Assembly: GCA_964503125.1 (NCBI GenBank)
Contig: CAZCZE010000049.1
Span: 1-64,000 of the forward strand
Direction of reading: 5' to 3'
Source: FEN-1219 sp964503125
GTDB lineage: Bacteria; Pseudomonadota; Gammaproteobacteria; Steroidobacterales; Rariloculaceae
DNA length: 64,000 nucleotides
Both the position numbers and the translations under genes were made by a program. This document shows positions 26,587-35,792 of the stretch, piece by piece; the stretch's first letter is position 1; every line of letters starts with the position of its first letter. The notes under the pieces were generated by a model that ran no database searches, was not told the origin of the DNA, and saw only the letters and a program-made list of their open reading frames with translations.

Positions 26587-27960
26587 ATGAGCAAAAGGGC
26601 GAAGCCGCGCATCGCCATCGTCGGCGGCGGCCCCGCGGGCAGCCTGCTCGCGATCCTGCTCGCGCGGCGCGGTCTTGCGCCGTTCGTCGTCGAGCGCAGC
26701 GCGCCGTTCGCGGCCGGCGCACAGCCGGGCGGCCGCTCAATCAATCTCGCGCTCGCGGCGCGCGGCATCGCGGCCTTGCGGCGCGCAGGGATAGACGCCG
26801 ACGTCGCCAAGCTCATGATCCCGATGCGCGGGCGCATGCTGCATGGCGCCGACGGCGAGCAGCGGTTCCTGCCCTATGGCCAGCGCGCTACCGAGGAGAT
26901 CTACTCCGTCTCGCGCGCCGCGCTCAACACGTTGCTCTACGAGCTCGCGTCGAAGCACTACGGCGTCGCGTACCGCTTCGGCGAGCAATGCGTCGGCATC
27001 GACGGCGACGGCACGCCGCTCGTCGAGTCGCGCGCGGGACGCACGCGCCTCGACGCCGACCTCGTCTTCGCGGCCGACGGCGCGGGTTCCGAGGTGCGCC
27101 GCTCGCTCGTGGCTGCGGGAGCCATCGAGGCGCACGAGGAGCTGCTCGACCACGGCTACAAGGAGCTCACGCTCGTGGCGGCGAGCGAGGGCGGCTTCGC
27201 GCTGGAGCCCCATGCACTGCACATCTGGCCGCGCGGCGGCTTCATGCTCATCGCACTGCCGAATCTCGATCGCACGTTCACGGCCACGTTGTTCCTGCCG
27301 CACCGCGGCGCACCGAGCTTCGCGAGCGTCGGCGCGGGCGAGGCCGCGGCGTTCTTCCGGCGCGAGTTCGCGGACGCGGTGCCGCTGATAGTTGGGCTCG
27401 ACGACGCCTACGCTCGTAACCCCGTCGGTCACCTCGGCACCGTGCACTGCCGGCCGTGGAGCTTCGGCAAGCGCGTGCTGCTCGTCGGCGACGCGGCACA
27501 CGCGATCGTGCCGTTCCACGGCCAGGGTATGAACTCGGCGTTCGAGGACTGCGTCGAGCTCGACGAGCTCACCGGCCGGCACCCTGCGGGCGATGGCCAC
27601 GACTGGCCGGCGATCTTCGCGGCCTTCGAGGCGGCGCGCGCGCCGAACGCGCGCGCTATCGCCGAAATGGCCCTCGAGAACTACCGCGAGATGCGCGACG
27701 AGGTCCGCGACTTGAAGTTCCGCCTGCGCGCCGAGCTGTCGTTCGAGCTCGAGCGGCGGTTCCCGGGGCGCTTCATCCCGCGCTACTCGATGGTGATGTT
27801 CCACCCCGAGATCCCCTACGCGGAGGCCCAGCGCCGGGGTCTGGCGCAGGCACGAATTCTGCATAGTCTGACCGCAACGGCCGACCGCCTGGCCGACGTC
27901 GACTTCGGGCTCGCCGCCACACTCATGGAATCCGGGCCGGGGCCCGACCTGAAACGGTAG
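26587..27960 (+). CDS. kmo: Kynurenine 3-monooxygenase
   Basis: Protein of 457 residues. It is an FAD-dependent aromatic hydroxylase that adds a 3-hydroxyl to kynurenine using NADPH and oxygen. The Rossmann motif IVGGGPAGSLLA lies at residues 11-22, and the second FAD motif VLLVGDAAHAIVPFHGQGMN near residue 300. The C-terminal part (FRLRAELSFELERRFPGRF) is the region that anchors or shapes KMO enzymes. It starts 1 bp after kynU. The upstream enzymes, tryptophan dioxygenase and kynurenine formamidase, are not in the window. Confidence 0.94.
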   Translation: MSKRAKPRIAIVGGGPAGSLLAILLARRGLAPFVVERSAPFAAGAQPGGRSINLALAARGIAALRRAGIDADVAKLMIPMRGRMLHGADGEQRFLPYGQRATEEIYSVSRAALNTLLYELASKHYGVAYRFGEQCVGIDGDGTPLVESRAGRTRLDADLVFAADGAGSEVRRSLVAAGAIEAHEELLDHGYKELTLVAASEGGFALEPHALHIWPRGGFMLIALPNLDRTFTATLFLPHRGAPSFASVGAGEAAAFFRREFADAVPLIVGLDDAYARNPVGHLGTVHCRPWSFGKRVLLVGDAAHAIVPFHGQGMNSAFEDCVELDELTGRHPAGDGHDWPAIFAAFEAARAPNARAIAEMALENYREMRDEVRDLKFRLRAELSFELERRFPGRFIPRYSMVMFHPEIPYAEAQRRGLAQARILHSLTATADRLADVDFGLAATLMESGPGPDLKR

Positions 27961-28020
27961 CTTTTCCGCAACACTCCATTCCATCTTCCCAGCCGGAAGC
28001 CTAGGATGTGCGCCATAGGA

Positions 28021-28042
28021 CCAGCCGGTGGGGTCCGGCTGG
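28021..28042. other. Hairpin between kmo and the TonB receptor
   Basis: A perfect 8-bp stem, CCAGCCGG/CCGGCTGG, with a 6-base loop lies 31 bp before the receptor start. It is not followed by a run of T. It could be a weak terminator for the kynurenine operon or a 5-prime leader hairpin of the receptor mRNA. Confidence 0.5.
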
Positions 28043-28073
28043 CCATCATTAACGAACCAGAAGGTAGGGATTA

Positions 28074-31058
28074 ATGACCATCAACCAACAGCCGGCTCTG
28101 CGCCGGAACGCTCTGTGCCTTGCGGTCGCGGGGATTCTCGGCACGTTGTCAGCCGCGCCGGCGGCATTCGCTCAAGAAGACGACGTCGTCGTCATCACGG
28201 GCACACGCATCCGCCAACCGGGTGTCGTCTCCTCGAGCCCGATCTACAGCATCGGCACCGACGAGCTCCAGCGTCAGCAAGAGCCCGAGCTCGAGAAGAT
28301 CCTGCGCCTCCTGCCGATCACCGCCCCGAGCGACGGCCAGAACGTCAACAACGGCACGCAGGGTGCCGCGACGATCGACCTGCGCGGGCTCGGCTCGCAG
28401 CGCAACCTCGTCCTCATCAACGGCCGGCGCGCAGTGCCGTTCAACGACGACGGCGAGGTCGACACGTCGATGATCCCAATGGCCCTCATCGAGCGCATCG
28501 ACATCATCACGGGCGGCGCTTCGGCCGTGTACGGCTCCGACGCGATCTCGGGCGCGCTCAACGTCATCCTCAAGGACGACTTCGAGGGTGTCGACATCCA
28601 GGTGAGCAGCTCGCAAACCGGCGAGAGCGACGGCCAGGACAGCTTCGCGGCCATCACGCTCGGCACGAACGCCGCCGACGGCGCCGCGAACATCGTCATG
28701 AGCTTGAGCTACCAGGAGCGCGACCCGATCCTGCTCGGCGCGCGGCCGCTGGGCCAGCTCGGCATCGCGACGGCGGACGGCTCGAACTACACGCAGTATC
28801 TGACGGGCCAGCTGCCGGTCGCCGCGCCCGCGGGCTGCGGCGGCCCCGGCTCGGTCCTCGCCGGCGGCTCGACGACCACGGTGCCGACGCGCATCGCCAT
28901 CGCGGGCGGCCCGGGTCTCGGGCAGTTCCGCGAGGACGGCACGCTCGGCACGAACTGCGGCGTGTTCAACTTCAACCCTTTCAACTACTACCAGACGCCG
29001 CTCGAGCGCTATAACGCCACGGTGCTCGCAACCCTCGACGTGAGCGACAACGCCGAGGTCTACTCGATGTTCAACTACGGCAAGAGCAAGGTCGTCCAGC
29101 AGGTCGCCGCGTCGGGCGTCTTCGGCACAGGGTTCTTCACGCCGCTCGCGAATCCGTTCATCGGCGCCCAGGCGCGCACGGCGATCCTTACCGCCGCAAA
29201 CGCGGGCGTCACCGCAGGCACGGTCAATGTGGCGAACACGCCGGATCCCAGCACCCCCGGCGCCTTCCTGTTCCACAACTGGGACGACAACAACAATGAC
29301 GGAGTGGTCGACAGCGGCGACGATCTCAACATCCAGTATCGGCGCCGCACCGTGGAGCTCGGCGACCGTACCGAGGACTACAACAGCGAGCTGTTCCAGG
29401 TCACGGTGGGTCTGCGCGGCGGCCTTACCGACAATTGGGACTACGACGTGTCGTTGCAGTACGGAGAGACGAACCGCGTGCTGCTGCGCAAGGGCTACAC
29501 GAACCTTGCGAACCTCGAGCAGGCGTTGCAGTCGACCGACGGCGTGACTTGCGCGAACGGCGACGCGACCTGCGTGCCGATCGATATGTTCGGCGGCTTC
29601 GGCAGCATCACGCCGGAAATGGCACGCTACTCCGGGGCCACGGCGCTCCAACAGCAGGACTACGAGCAACTGATCGGCCAGGCGTTCGTGACGGGCTCGT
29701 TCCCGAATGTTCAGCTCGGCTCCGCGTCATCGCCGCTCGCCTTCAGCTTCGGCGTCGAGCATCGCGACGAGTCGGCGCGGCTGGTGCCCGACGAGTGCTT
29801 GAAGCTCGCGCCGACGAGCTGTCTCGGCGGCGCCGGCGGCTACCTGTTGCCGATCGACGGCGGCTACACCACCAACGACACCTTCATGGAGGTGCTGGTG
29901 CCGTTGGTCGACGGCAAGCGCGGCGCCCAAGGCCTCGATCTCGAGCTCGGCTACCGCAATTCCGACTACACTCCGTCGGGCTCGGACAATACCTGGAAGG
30001 TGGGCTTCAACTATCGGCCGGTCCAACAACTGATGTTCCGCGTCATGCAGCAGAGCGCCGCACGCGCCCCGAACGTCGATGAGCTGGTGAGCCCGGTGGT
30101 CATCGGTCTCGACAATGCGACGCTGGATCCCTGCTCGATCTCGAATGCCGCGAACATCACGCCCACGTTGACCGCGCGCTGCATCTCGACGGGCATGTCT
30201 GCCGCGCAGGTCGGCACGGTCGAGGACATCGTCGCCGGGCAGATCAACATCTTCGACGGCACGGACCTTACCAACCTGCCCACGATCGAGAAAGCCGACA
30301 CGACGACCGTGGGTTTCGTCTGGACGCCGGACATCGGTGCCCTGCAGAACCCCGTGTTCTCGCTCGACTACTACGACATCAATATCGACAACCCGATCGA
30401 GGAGTTCGCGGCGCAGGAAGTGCTCGACGCGTGCTATACGCTCGGCCTCCTGGCCGAGTGCGCGAAAGTGAACCGCGTCGGCGGTACGCTGACGCTCGAC
30501 GGCTCGGGCGTGGAGCTCTTGACGCGGAACAAGGTCTACTTGCAGGCGGAGGGCATCGAGTTCGGCTTCGCGTTCGGTCTCGACGTCGGCAGGGGCGATC
30601 TGCAGTTCACCGGCAACGTCAACAAGTACCTGACGCACGAGTTCCAGAGCCTCGCTGAGCTGCCAGTCGTCGACTGCAACGGCTACTTCGGCACGAGCTG
30701 CGAGAACGTGCGGCCGGAGATCCGCGCGATCGAGCGCACGACCTGGAACTACAACGACCTGTCGTTGTCGGCCCAGCTGCGCTACATCGGCCCCGTGGAC
30801 GTGGAGCCGCCAGAGAGTGCGAATACGTTCCCGAACTTCCGCCACATCGGCGGCAGGACGTATATCGACCTCTACGCGAGCTACACGTTTGCGGACAAGT
30901 ACCAGCTGAGCTTCGGCGCAATGAACATCACCGACAAGGATCCGCCCGTGGTCGGCAACGAAGCCGCCTCGACGGCCTTCAACTCGGGTAACACGTTCCC
31001 GGCCTCTTACGACGTGCTCGGCCGGCTGTACACGCTGCAGCTCAACATGCAGTTCTAG
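28074..31058 (+). CDS. TonB-dependent outer membrane receptor
   Basis: Protein of 994 residues. A signal peptide ends at AAFA-QEDD (about residue 34). A TonB-box-like stretch, DDVVVITGTRI, leads into the plug domain (about 50-165; LRGLGSQRNLVLINGRR, then ASAVYGSDAISGALNVI). A large beta-barrel follows and ends in the aromatic residue Phe, as needed for outer membrane insertion. The ligand is unknown; the barrel has long loops with paired cysteines. The ATG has an AAGGTAGGGA site. The gene lies alone between the kynurenine operon and a strong terminator, so uptake of an aromatic or peptide nutrient is only a guess. Confidence 0.93.
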   Translation: MTINQQPALRRNALCLAVAGILGTLSAAPAAFAQEDDVVVITGTRIRQPGVVSSSPIYSIGTDELQRQQEPELEKILRLLPITAPSDGQNVNNGTQGAATIDLRGLGSQRNLVLINGRRAVPFNDDGEVDTSMIPMALIERIDIITGGASAVYGSDAISGALNVILKDDFEGVDIQVSSSQTGESDGQDSFAAITLGTNAADGAANIVMSLSYQERDPILLGARPLGQLGIATADGSNYTQYLTGQLPVAAPAGCGGPGSVLAGGSTTTVPTRIAIAGGPGLGQFREDGTLGTNCGVFNFNPFNYYQTPLERYNATVLATLDVSDNAEVYSMFNYGKSKVVQQVAASGVFGTGFFTPLANPFIGAQARTAILTAANAGVTAGTVNVANTPDPSTPGAFLFHNWDDNNNDGVVDSGDDLNIQYRRRTVELGDRTEDYNSELFQVTVGLRGGLTDNWDYDVSLQYGETNRVLLRKGYTNLANLEQALQSTDGVTCANGDATCVPIDMFGGFGSITPEMARYSGATALQQQDYEQLIGQAFVTGSFPNVQLGSASSPLAFSFGVEHRDESARLVPDECLKLAPTSCLGGAGGYLLPIDGGYTTNDTFMEVLVPLVDGKRGAQGLDLELGYRNSDYTPSGSDNTWKVGFNYRPVQQLMFRVMQQSAARAPNVDELVSPVVIGLDNATLDPCSISNAANITPTLTARCISTGMSAAQVGTVEDIVAGQINIFDGTDLTNLPTIEKADTTTVGFVWTPDIGALQNPVFSLDYYDINIDNPIEEFAAQEVLDACYTLGLLAECAKVNRVGGTLTLDGSGVELLTRNKVYLQAEGIEFGFAFGLDVGRGDLQFTGNVNKYLTHEFQSLAELPVVDCNGYFGTSCENVRPEIRAIERTTWNYNDLSLSAQLRYIGPVDVEPPESANTFPNFRHIGGRTYIDLYASYTFADKYQLSFGAMNITDKDPPVVGNEAASTAFNSGNTFPASYDVLGRLYTLQLNMQF

Positions 31059-31080
31059 CCGCGACACGCGGTCACCATGG

Positions 31081-31110
31081 ACGGCGGGCTTCGGCCCGCC
31101 GTTCTTTTTT
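31081..31110 (+). terminator. Rho-independent terminator after the TonB receptor
   Basis: The stem ACGGCGGGC/GCCCGCCGT (9 bp) has a TTCG tetraloop and is followed by TCTTTTTT. This is a textbook intrinsic terminator 22 bp after the receptor stop codon. Confidence 0.95.
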
Positions 31111-31145
31111 GAGCGCAACTCGCCCAATCGTTTACGCTGGAGCGC

Positions 31146-32420
31146 ATGGCGCTGAGCATCGAACAACTCGTCGAGCGGGCCGGCCGATTGGCGGGGTCGG
31201 GGCGCTGGGACGAGGCGGAGCAGGTGTGGCTCGAAGTCCGGCGCCGCGACCCGCAGCACCCGCGAGCGCTGTTCAGCCTCGGCGTGCATGCGCTCAAGCG
31301 CGGCGAGGGCGCCGCGGCGCACGAGCTGCTCTCAGCGGCACGCAAGCGCGCGCCGGGCGACCTGCTCGTGCTCATGACGCTCTGCGCAGCGTGCCACCAT
31401 CTCGGGCTGGCCGAGGGCGAGCGCGAAGCCATCGAGGCCGCGCTCGCGGTCGACCCCTATTTCCTCCCCGCATTGCTCGCCAAGGGCGGGTGGCTCGAGC
31501 GCTTCGGCACACAAGCGAGCGCGGCCGCAATGTTCGCCAACGCGCTGAAGGTAGCGCCGCCGCAATCGCACTGGCCCGCCAACCTGCAGCCGCAGCTGCA
31601 GCACGCGCGCGAGGTCGTCGACGCGCATACCGGCGCGCTCGACAGCCACCTCACGCGTGAGCTCGACCCGTTGCTCGCGCGCTTGCCCGAGGCTGCGGCC
31701 GCGCGCTGGCGCGAGGCCGCGTCGATCCTAGCGGGCAAATCGAAGCCCTACACGTCGCACTCGAACCAGCTCCACGTGCCGCGCTTGCCGGCCATCCCGT
31801 TCTATGACCGCGCGCTGTTTCCGTTCCTGGCCGAGCTCGAAGCTAAGACCGACGTGATCCGCGCCGAGCTCGAGGGCGCGCTCGCCGCGGCGCGCGATCG
31901 GTTCGTGCCGTACATTCAATACGCGCCGGGCGAACCCGTGAACCAGTGGCAGGAGCTCAACCACTCGTTGCGCTGGAGCACGCTGCATCTGCTGCGTAAC
32001 GGCAAGCGCATCGAGGAGAACCTCGCGCGCTGTCCGGAAACCGCGAGCGCGCTTGCCGAGCTACCGCTCGCCGACATCGACGGCCTCTGCCCCAACGCCA
32101 TGTTCTCGGCGCTGGCGCCCAAATCGCACATTCCGCCGCACAACGGCGAGACGAACGCGAGAGTCATCGCGCACCTGCCGCTCATCGTGCCCGAAGGGTG
32201 CAGCTATCGCGTGGGCTACGATTGGCGGCGCTGGCAAGTCGGCGAGACGCTGATCTTCGACGATACGATGGAGCATGAGGCTCGCAACGACAGCGACGAG
32301 CTGCGCGTCGTGCTGATATTCGATCTCTGGAATCCGTTGCTCGCGCCCGCTGAGCGCGAGCTCGTGCGAACGCTCGCCGCGACCGCGCGCGTGTTCGCGT
32401 CGACTCCGAGCGGCACTTAG
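31146..32420 (+). CDS. TPR / aspartyl-asparaginyl beta-hydroxylase-domain protein
   Basis: Protein of 424 residues. The first 160 residues are TPR-like helical repeats. The C-terminal half is the aspartyl/asparaginyl hydroxylase domain of the Fe(II)/2-oxoglutarate superfamily: IPPHNGETNARVIAHL holds His332 and FDDTMEHEARN holds His377, about 45 residues apart, as in the two-histidine site of AspH. No carboxylate ligand is expected in this family. No signal peptide is seen. It is probably a cytoplasmic hydroxylase of a protein or small molecule, with unknown substrate. It starts 35 bp after the receptor terminator, so it needs its own promoter. Confidence 0.88.
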   Translation: MALSIEQLVERAGRLAGSGRWDEAEQVWLEVRRRDPQHPRALFSLGVHALKRGEGAAAHELLSAARKRAPGDLLVLMTLCAACHHLGLAEGEREAIEAALAVDPYFLPALLAKGGWLERFGTQASAAAMFANALKVAPPQSHWPANLQPQLQHAREVVDAHTGALDSHLTRELDPLLARLPEAAAARWREAASILAGKSKPYTSHSNQLHVPRLPAIPFYDRALFPFLAELEAKTDVIRAELEGALAAARDRFVPYIQYAPGEPVNQWQELNHSLRWSTLHLLRNGKRIEENLARCPETASALAELPLADIDGLCPNAMFSALAPKSHIPPHNGETNARVIAHLPLIVPEGCSYRVGYDWRRWQVGETLIFDDTMEHEARNDSDELRVVLIFDLWNPLLAPAERELVRTLAATARVFASTPSGT

Positions 32421-32636
32421 ACCCGGGCTCATGGCCGTGCTCTGAGAGCGCGGATTCGATAGACACCGCAGACCGTCACGTCGCGACTGAAAGGCGCTTC
32501 GGCGCTATGCGTTGCCCAGAGGGTCGCCTCTTCCGCACGCGGTCTGAACGTTTCTGGTCAAACAGCCCGGTTTCTGGTGGTGCGGTTTGACCCCCGCCGC
32601 TGCACGCGGTCGGTCGACGCCGCGGGCCTGACGGTC

Positions 32637-32861
32637 ATGATCACGCCGGTCGGCGAGGACCGGCCGAGCACCGACACCGACTCCGTTCGCATGACTTCGG
32701 ACCGCGTGCTCCAAACGGCCAACGGCATCTTGTTCGAGGGCAACGTTCGCCTCGAGCTCCACAACGGGTCGATCACGACGACGCGCGCGGTCGCCACGCA
32801 GACCCCGGAGGGCACCACGATCCTCTCGATGGACGACGCGACGTTGATTAGTCTCGAGTGA
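32637..32861 (+). CDS. Small hypothetical ORF, possible gene remnant
   Basis: The frame is open from 32463 to 32861 without an early ATG; the first ATG is at 32637 and gives 74 residues. The second half (MTSDRVLQTANGILFEGNVRLEL, then ITTTRAVATQTPEG) has the alternating pattern of OstA/LptA-like or similar beta-strand repeats, so it reads like part of a real protein. There is no signal peptide or clear ribosome-binding site. It ends 6 bp before the convergent NHL gene. It may be a decayed fragment, or a real small gene. The stretch 32421-32636 in front of it shows only a small GCGC-TTCG-GCGC hairpin near 32494. Confidence 0.35.
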   Translation: MITPVGEDRPSTDTDSVRMTSDRVLQTANGILFEGNVRLELHNGSITTTRAVATQTPEGTTILSMDDATLISLE

Positions 32862-32867
32862 GCGCTG

Positions 32868-33827
32868 CTAGCGCTTCACGAATTTCACGAGCGCCGCGTT
32901 GACGGAGTCGGCCACGTAGATTTCCTCGTTGGCGCTGACCGCGATCATGTGCGCCTCGCCGAACTCCCCGGGGCCCATGCCGGGCTTGCCGAGCGCGGCG
33001 AGCACCTTGCCGTCGAGGTCGAGCTGCAGGACCTGGCCCGCGAACCCGTTGACCATGTAGATGTGCTCGCGGCCGATGTGGAGGCTGCAAGGCAGGCCCT
33101 TGTAGGCGATCGCGCGAACGAAGGTGCCGTCGGGCCTAAACACCTGCACGCGCTGATTCTCGCGATCGGCCACCCAGAGCAGCCCTTGCGCGTCGATGGC
33201 GATGCCGTGCGCGACCTGGAATTGCCCGGGCGCCGAGCCCTTGCCGCCCCACTGCGCGATGAAGGCGCCGTCCTTGCCGAACTTGAGGACGCGCGCGTCG
33301 CCGTTCGGCCCCGGCGTATGGCCCTGGACCACGAAGACGTCGCCGTTCTCGGCGATCGCCACGTCGTTCGGCTGATTGAGCTTGCGCGTGGCCGTAGCCT
33401 CGTTCCACTCGCCGGCTTCGCCCTTGACCCCGAGCGTCAGCAAGACGTTGCCGTCGCGATCGAGCTTGACCACGACGTGACCGCCGACGTCGGTCGCCCA
33501 CAGATTGCCGTCGCGGTCGATGCGCAACCCGTGGGAACGCGTGAAGAGCCTGTCGCCGAACGCACGAATGAACGTGCCGTCGGCGTCGAACTCGAAGAAC
33601 GTCTTGTCGCCTCGCGTCAGCACCCAGAGGTGACCGCTCGGGTCGAACGCCACGCTCGCCGTCGCGCCCATCGTCATCCCCTCGGGCAGCGTGACCGCGG
33701 CGGGCGCGACGACATAGTCGAGCGCGGGCGCGCTTTCGGGCACGAGCAGCGCGGGATCGGACGGCCGCTGCGCGACCGCGACGGCTCCGAGCAGGAAAAC
33801 CAATAATCCGGCCAGTGCCCTTTTCAT
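32868..33827 (-). CDS. Secreted NHL-repeat beta-propeller protein
   Basis: Protein of 319 residues. A signal peptide ends near VAVAQ (residue 19). Six or so NHL-type repeats follow (GHLWVLTRGDKTFFEFDADG, GLLWVADRENQRVQVFRPDG and similar), forming a six-bladed propeller. The overall pattern resembles peptidyl-alpha-hydroxyglycine lyase-like and streptogramin-lyase-like propellers, but the metal and catalytic residues cannot be assigned with confidence. The ATG at 33827 has GGAGGGA just upstream. It lies 14 bp after the MatC-type transporter and is probably co-transcribed with it. Confidence 0.82.
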   Translation of the reverse strand: MKRALAGLLVFLLGAVAVAQRPSDPALLVPESAPALDYVVAPAAVTLPEGMTMGATASVAFDPSGHLWVLTRGDKTFFEFDADGTFIRAFGDRLFTRSHGLRIDRDGNLWATDVGGHVVVKLDRDGNVLLTLGVKGEAGEWNEATATRKLNQPNDVAIAENGDVFVVQGHTPGPNGDARVLKFGKDGAFIAQWGGKGSAPGQFQVAHGIAIDAQGLLWVADRENQRVQVFRPDGTFVRAIAYKGLPCSLHIGREHIYMVNGFAGQVLQLDLDGKVLAALGKPGMGPGEFGEAHMIAVSANEEIYVADSVNAALVKFVKR

Positions 33828-33841
33828 TCCACGTCCCTCCG

Positions 33842-35080
33842 CTATGCGAACAACACCCAGCAGATCGCAGCACCCACGACGGTCATGCTCATGCCCCACG
33901 CGAGCAGCTGATTGAACAGCCGCCGGCTCATCTCACCCGCAGGCACCGAAGCGACGCAGAGCGCCCCGATCGTCGACAGCGGCGAGACGTCGACGAGGTG
34001 CCCCGCAACGTTCATCGTCGAGGCGACCCCGAGCACGCTGCCGCCGCCGAGGTTCTCGACGATCCCCGGCGCCGTCGGCAGGAACGCGGGCAGCACGACG
34101 CCCGAAGTGCTCGAGTAAGCCGAGATCAGGCCGATCACGACCGCGAGGAACGGCACGATCGTCGCCTGTGTCGCGACGCTCGACAGCAAGTTCGTGAGGA
34201 TTTGCATGCCCCCCGTTTTCTCGAGCAGGCCGATGAGCACGGTGACGCCGCAGACCATGAGAATCGTGCCCCACGGCATGCGCTTGATGGCCTCGGCATC
34301 GTCGGCGGCACGCAGCAGCGAGAGCAGCACGGCGCCGGCGAACGCCGCCATGCCGATATTGAACCCGCCGACGATCACGCCGACGATCAGGAGCGCGATC
34401 ATGGCGAGTGTCAGGACCTGGTGGAGATCGAGGCGCTGCGCGGGCTCCGCCTCGACCTCGACGCGATCGGCGCGCGTGAGCAATTTCAACCCGCCGAACA
34501 GGAAGTAGCCCGCGAACGCCACGATCGCGTGCGCCAAAAGGTTGTAGGCCCAGGTTTGCAGCTGCAGGCCCGGCAAGCCGATGCGCTCCATGAGGCCCGT
34601 GACGATGATGCCCGTGGGCGCGAGCGGCGACAGCGAGCCCGAGTTGCAGCCGTTGCCGACCATGATTGCCATCAGGAACGGCGACATGCGCATCTTGAGC
34701 GCCGTGGCCATCGCCATCGGCGCGAGCAAGCCTGTCGTCGCGATGTTGCCGGGCCCGGCCGAGGCGAGCGTCGCGCCCAGGCCGAAATACATGATCGGCA
34801 CGAGGCCCACGCGCCCGCGGCAGAGGCGCATGGCGTTGTGCGCCACGATGTCGAGCGTGCCGTTGACGTGCGCTTGCGAGAACAGCAGCGTGACGCCCGC
34901 GAGCGTGAGAAACAAATCGACGGGGAAGCCGGCCGTGACCTCACGCAACGGCAGGTCGCCGACGTAGACGCCGATGATCCATGCGAGCGCCAGAGCGAGC
35001 AGGCCCACGTTGAGCCGCGACGTGCAGGACAGCACGATCGCGAGCGCGAGCGCGCCCAACGTGACGGCGCCCAGGCTCAT
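33842..35080 (-). CDS. MatC-type dicarboxylate transporter
   Basis: Protein of 412 residues with about 11 hydrophobic segments. The N-terminal part, GFPVDLFLTLAGVTLLFSQAHVNGT, matches the MatC N-terminal domain of malonate/dicarboxylate carriers within the ion transporter superfamily. PGNIATTGLLAPMAM and YSSTSGVVLPAFLPTAPGI are the two related pore-loop-like segments. It probably imports a dicarboxylate using a sodium or proton gradient; the substrate is unknown. It lies between dedA-type and NHL genes, all on the minus strand with gaps of 10-14 bp, which suggests one transcript. Confidence 0.8.
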   Translation of the reverse strand: MSLGAVTLGALALAIVLSCTSRLNVGLLALALAWIIGVYVGDLPLREVTAGFPVDLFLTLAGVTLLFSQAHVNGTLDIVAHNAMRLCRGRVGLVPIMYFGLGATLASAGPGNIATTGLLAPMAMATALKMRMSPFLMAIMVGNGCNSGSLSPLAPTGIIVTGLMERIGLPGLQLQTWAYNLLAHAIVAFAGYFLFGGLKLLTRADRVEVEAEPAQRLDLHQVLTLAMIALLIVGVIVGGFNIGMAAFAGAVLLSLLRAADDAEAIKRMPWGTILMVCGVTVLIGLLEKTGGMQILTNLLSSVATQATIVPFLAVVIGLISAYSSTSGVVLPAFLPTAPGIVENLGGGSVLGVASTMNVAGHLVDVSPLSTIGALCVASVPAGEMSRRLFNQLLAWGMSMTVVGAAICWVLFA

Positions 35081-35090
35081 CCCGACGCCT

Positions 35091-35741
35091 TCACGAGCTC
35101 GCGCGTGCGCGACTCGCGCGCACGCGCCACATCTCGAACAGCACGGGCAGCAGCGAGATCACTATCACCGCGACGATCGCGAGCCCGAAGTTTTCCTTGA
35201 CGATCGGCGTGTTGCCGAAGAAGTAGCCGAGCAAACCGAAGCTCCAGACCCAGAGAATGCCGCCGCCGACGTCGAACGCGAGAAACCGCGGGTAGTGCAT
35301 GCGGCCGACGCCGGCGACGAACGGCGCGAAGGTGCGCACGATCGGCACGAAGCGCGCGAGCACGACCGTCTTGCCGCCGTGCTTCTCGTAGAAGCGCTGC
35401 GTGCGCAGCAGGTGCTCGCGCTTGAGCCAACGGCTGTGCTCGGTGAACACGCGCGGCCCGACGGTGCGGCCGATGAAGTAGTTGGTGTTGTCGCCGATGA
35501 TGGCCGCGGCCGTGAGCAAGCTCAAGACGCCGACGACATCGATGACGCCCGCGGCTGCGAGCGCGCCCGTGGCGAACAACAACGAATCACCGGGCAGGAA
35601 CGGCGTGACGACTACGCCCGTCTCGAGAAAGACGATGAGAAACAGCAGCGCGTAGATCCAAATGCCGTACGCCGTCGCGAACTCGAGCAAATGGCGATCG
35701 ACGTGCAGAAAGTAGTCGAGTGCCGTGGCCAAAAAGTCCAT
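35091..35741 (-). CDS. DedA-family membrane protein
   Basis: Protein of 216 residues with the DedA signatures ETGVVVTPFLPGDSLLFATG and ARFVPIVRTFAPFVAGVGRM, the second holding the conserved arginines. Four to five membrane helices are visible. DedA proteins act as proton-dependent lipid or undecaprenyl-phosphate transporters in several bacteria, and are needed for membrane homeostasis. The ATG at 35741 follows a GGAAGGCGGGG site. The MatC-like gene begins 10 bp downstream of its stop. Confidence 0.93.
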   Translation of the reverse strand: MDFLATALDYFLHVDRHLLEFATAYGIWIYALLFLIVFLETGVVVTPFLPGDSLLFATGALAAAGVIDVVGVLSLLTAAAIIGDNTNYFIGRTVGPRVFTEHSRWLKREHLLRTQRFYEKHGGKTVVLARFVPIVRTFAPFVAGVGRMHYPRFLAFDVGGGILWVWSFGLLGYFFGNTPIVKENFGLAIVAVIVISLLPVLFEMWRVRASRARASS

Positions 35742-35792
35742 GTCCCCGCCTTCCTCAATCGACGAAGCCGAGATGCTTCGTCACAGAAGCTA

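Noticed and set aside
28021..28042. Leader hairpin as a riboswitch
   Set aside because: A single 8-bp stem with no conserved junctions or ligand-type core; nothing supports a riboswitch.
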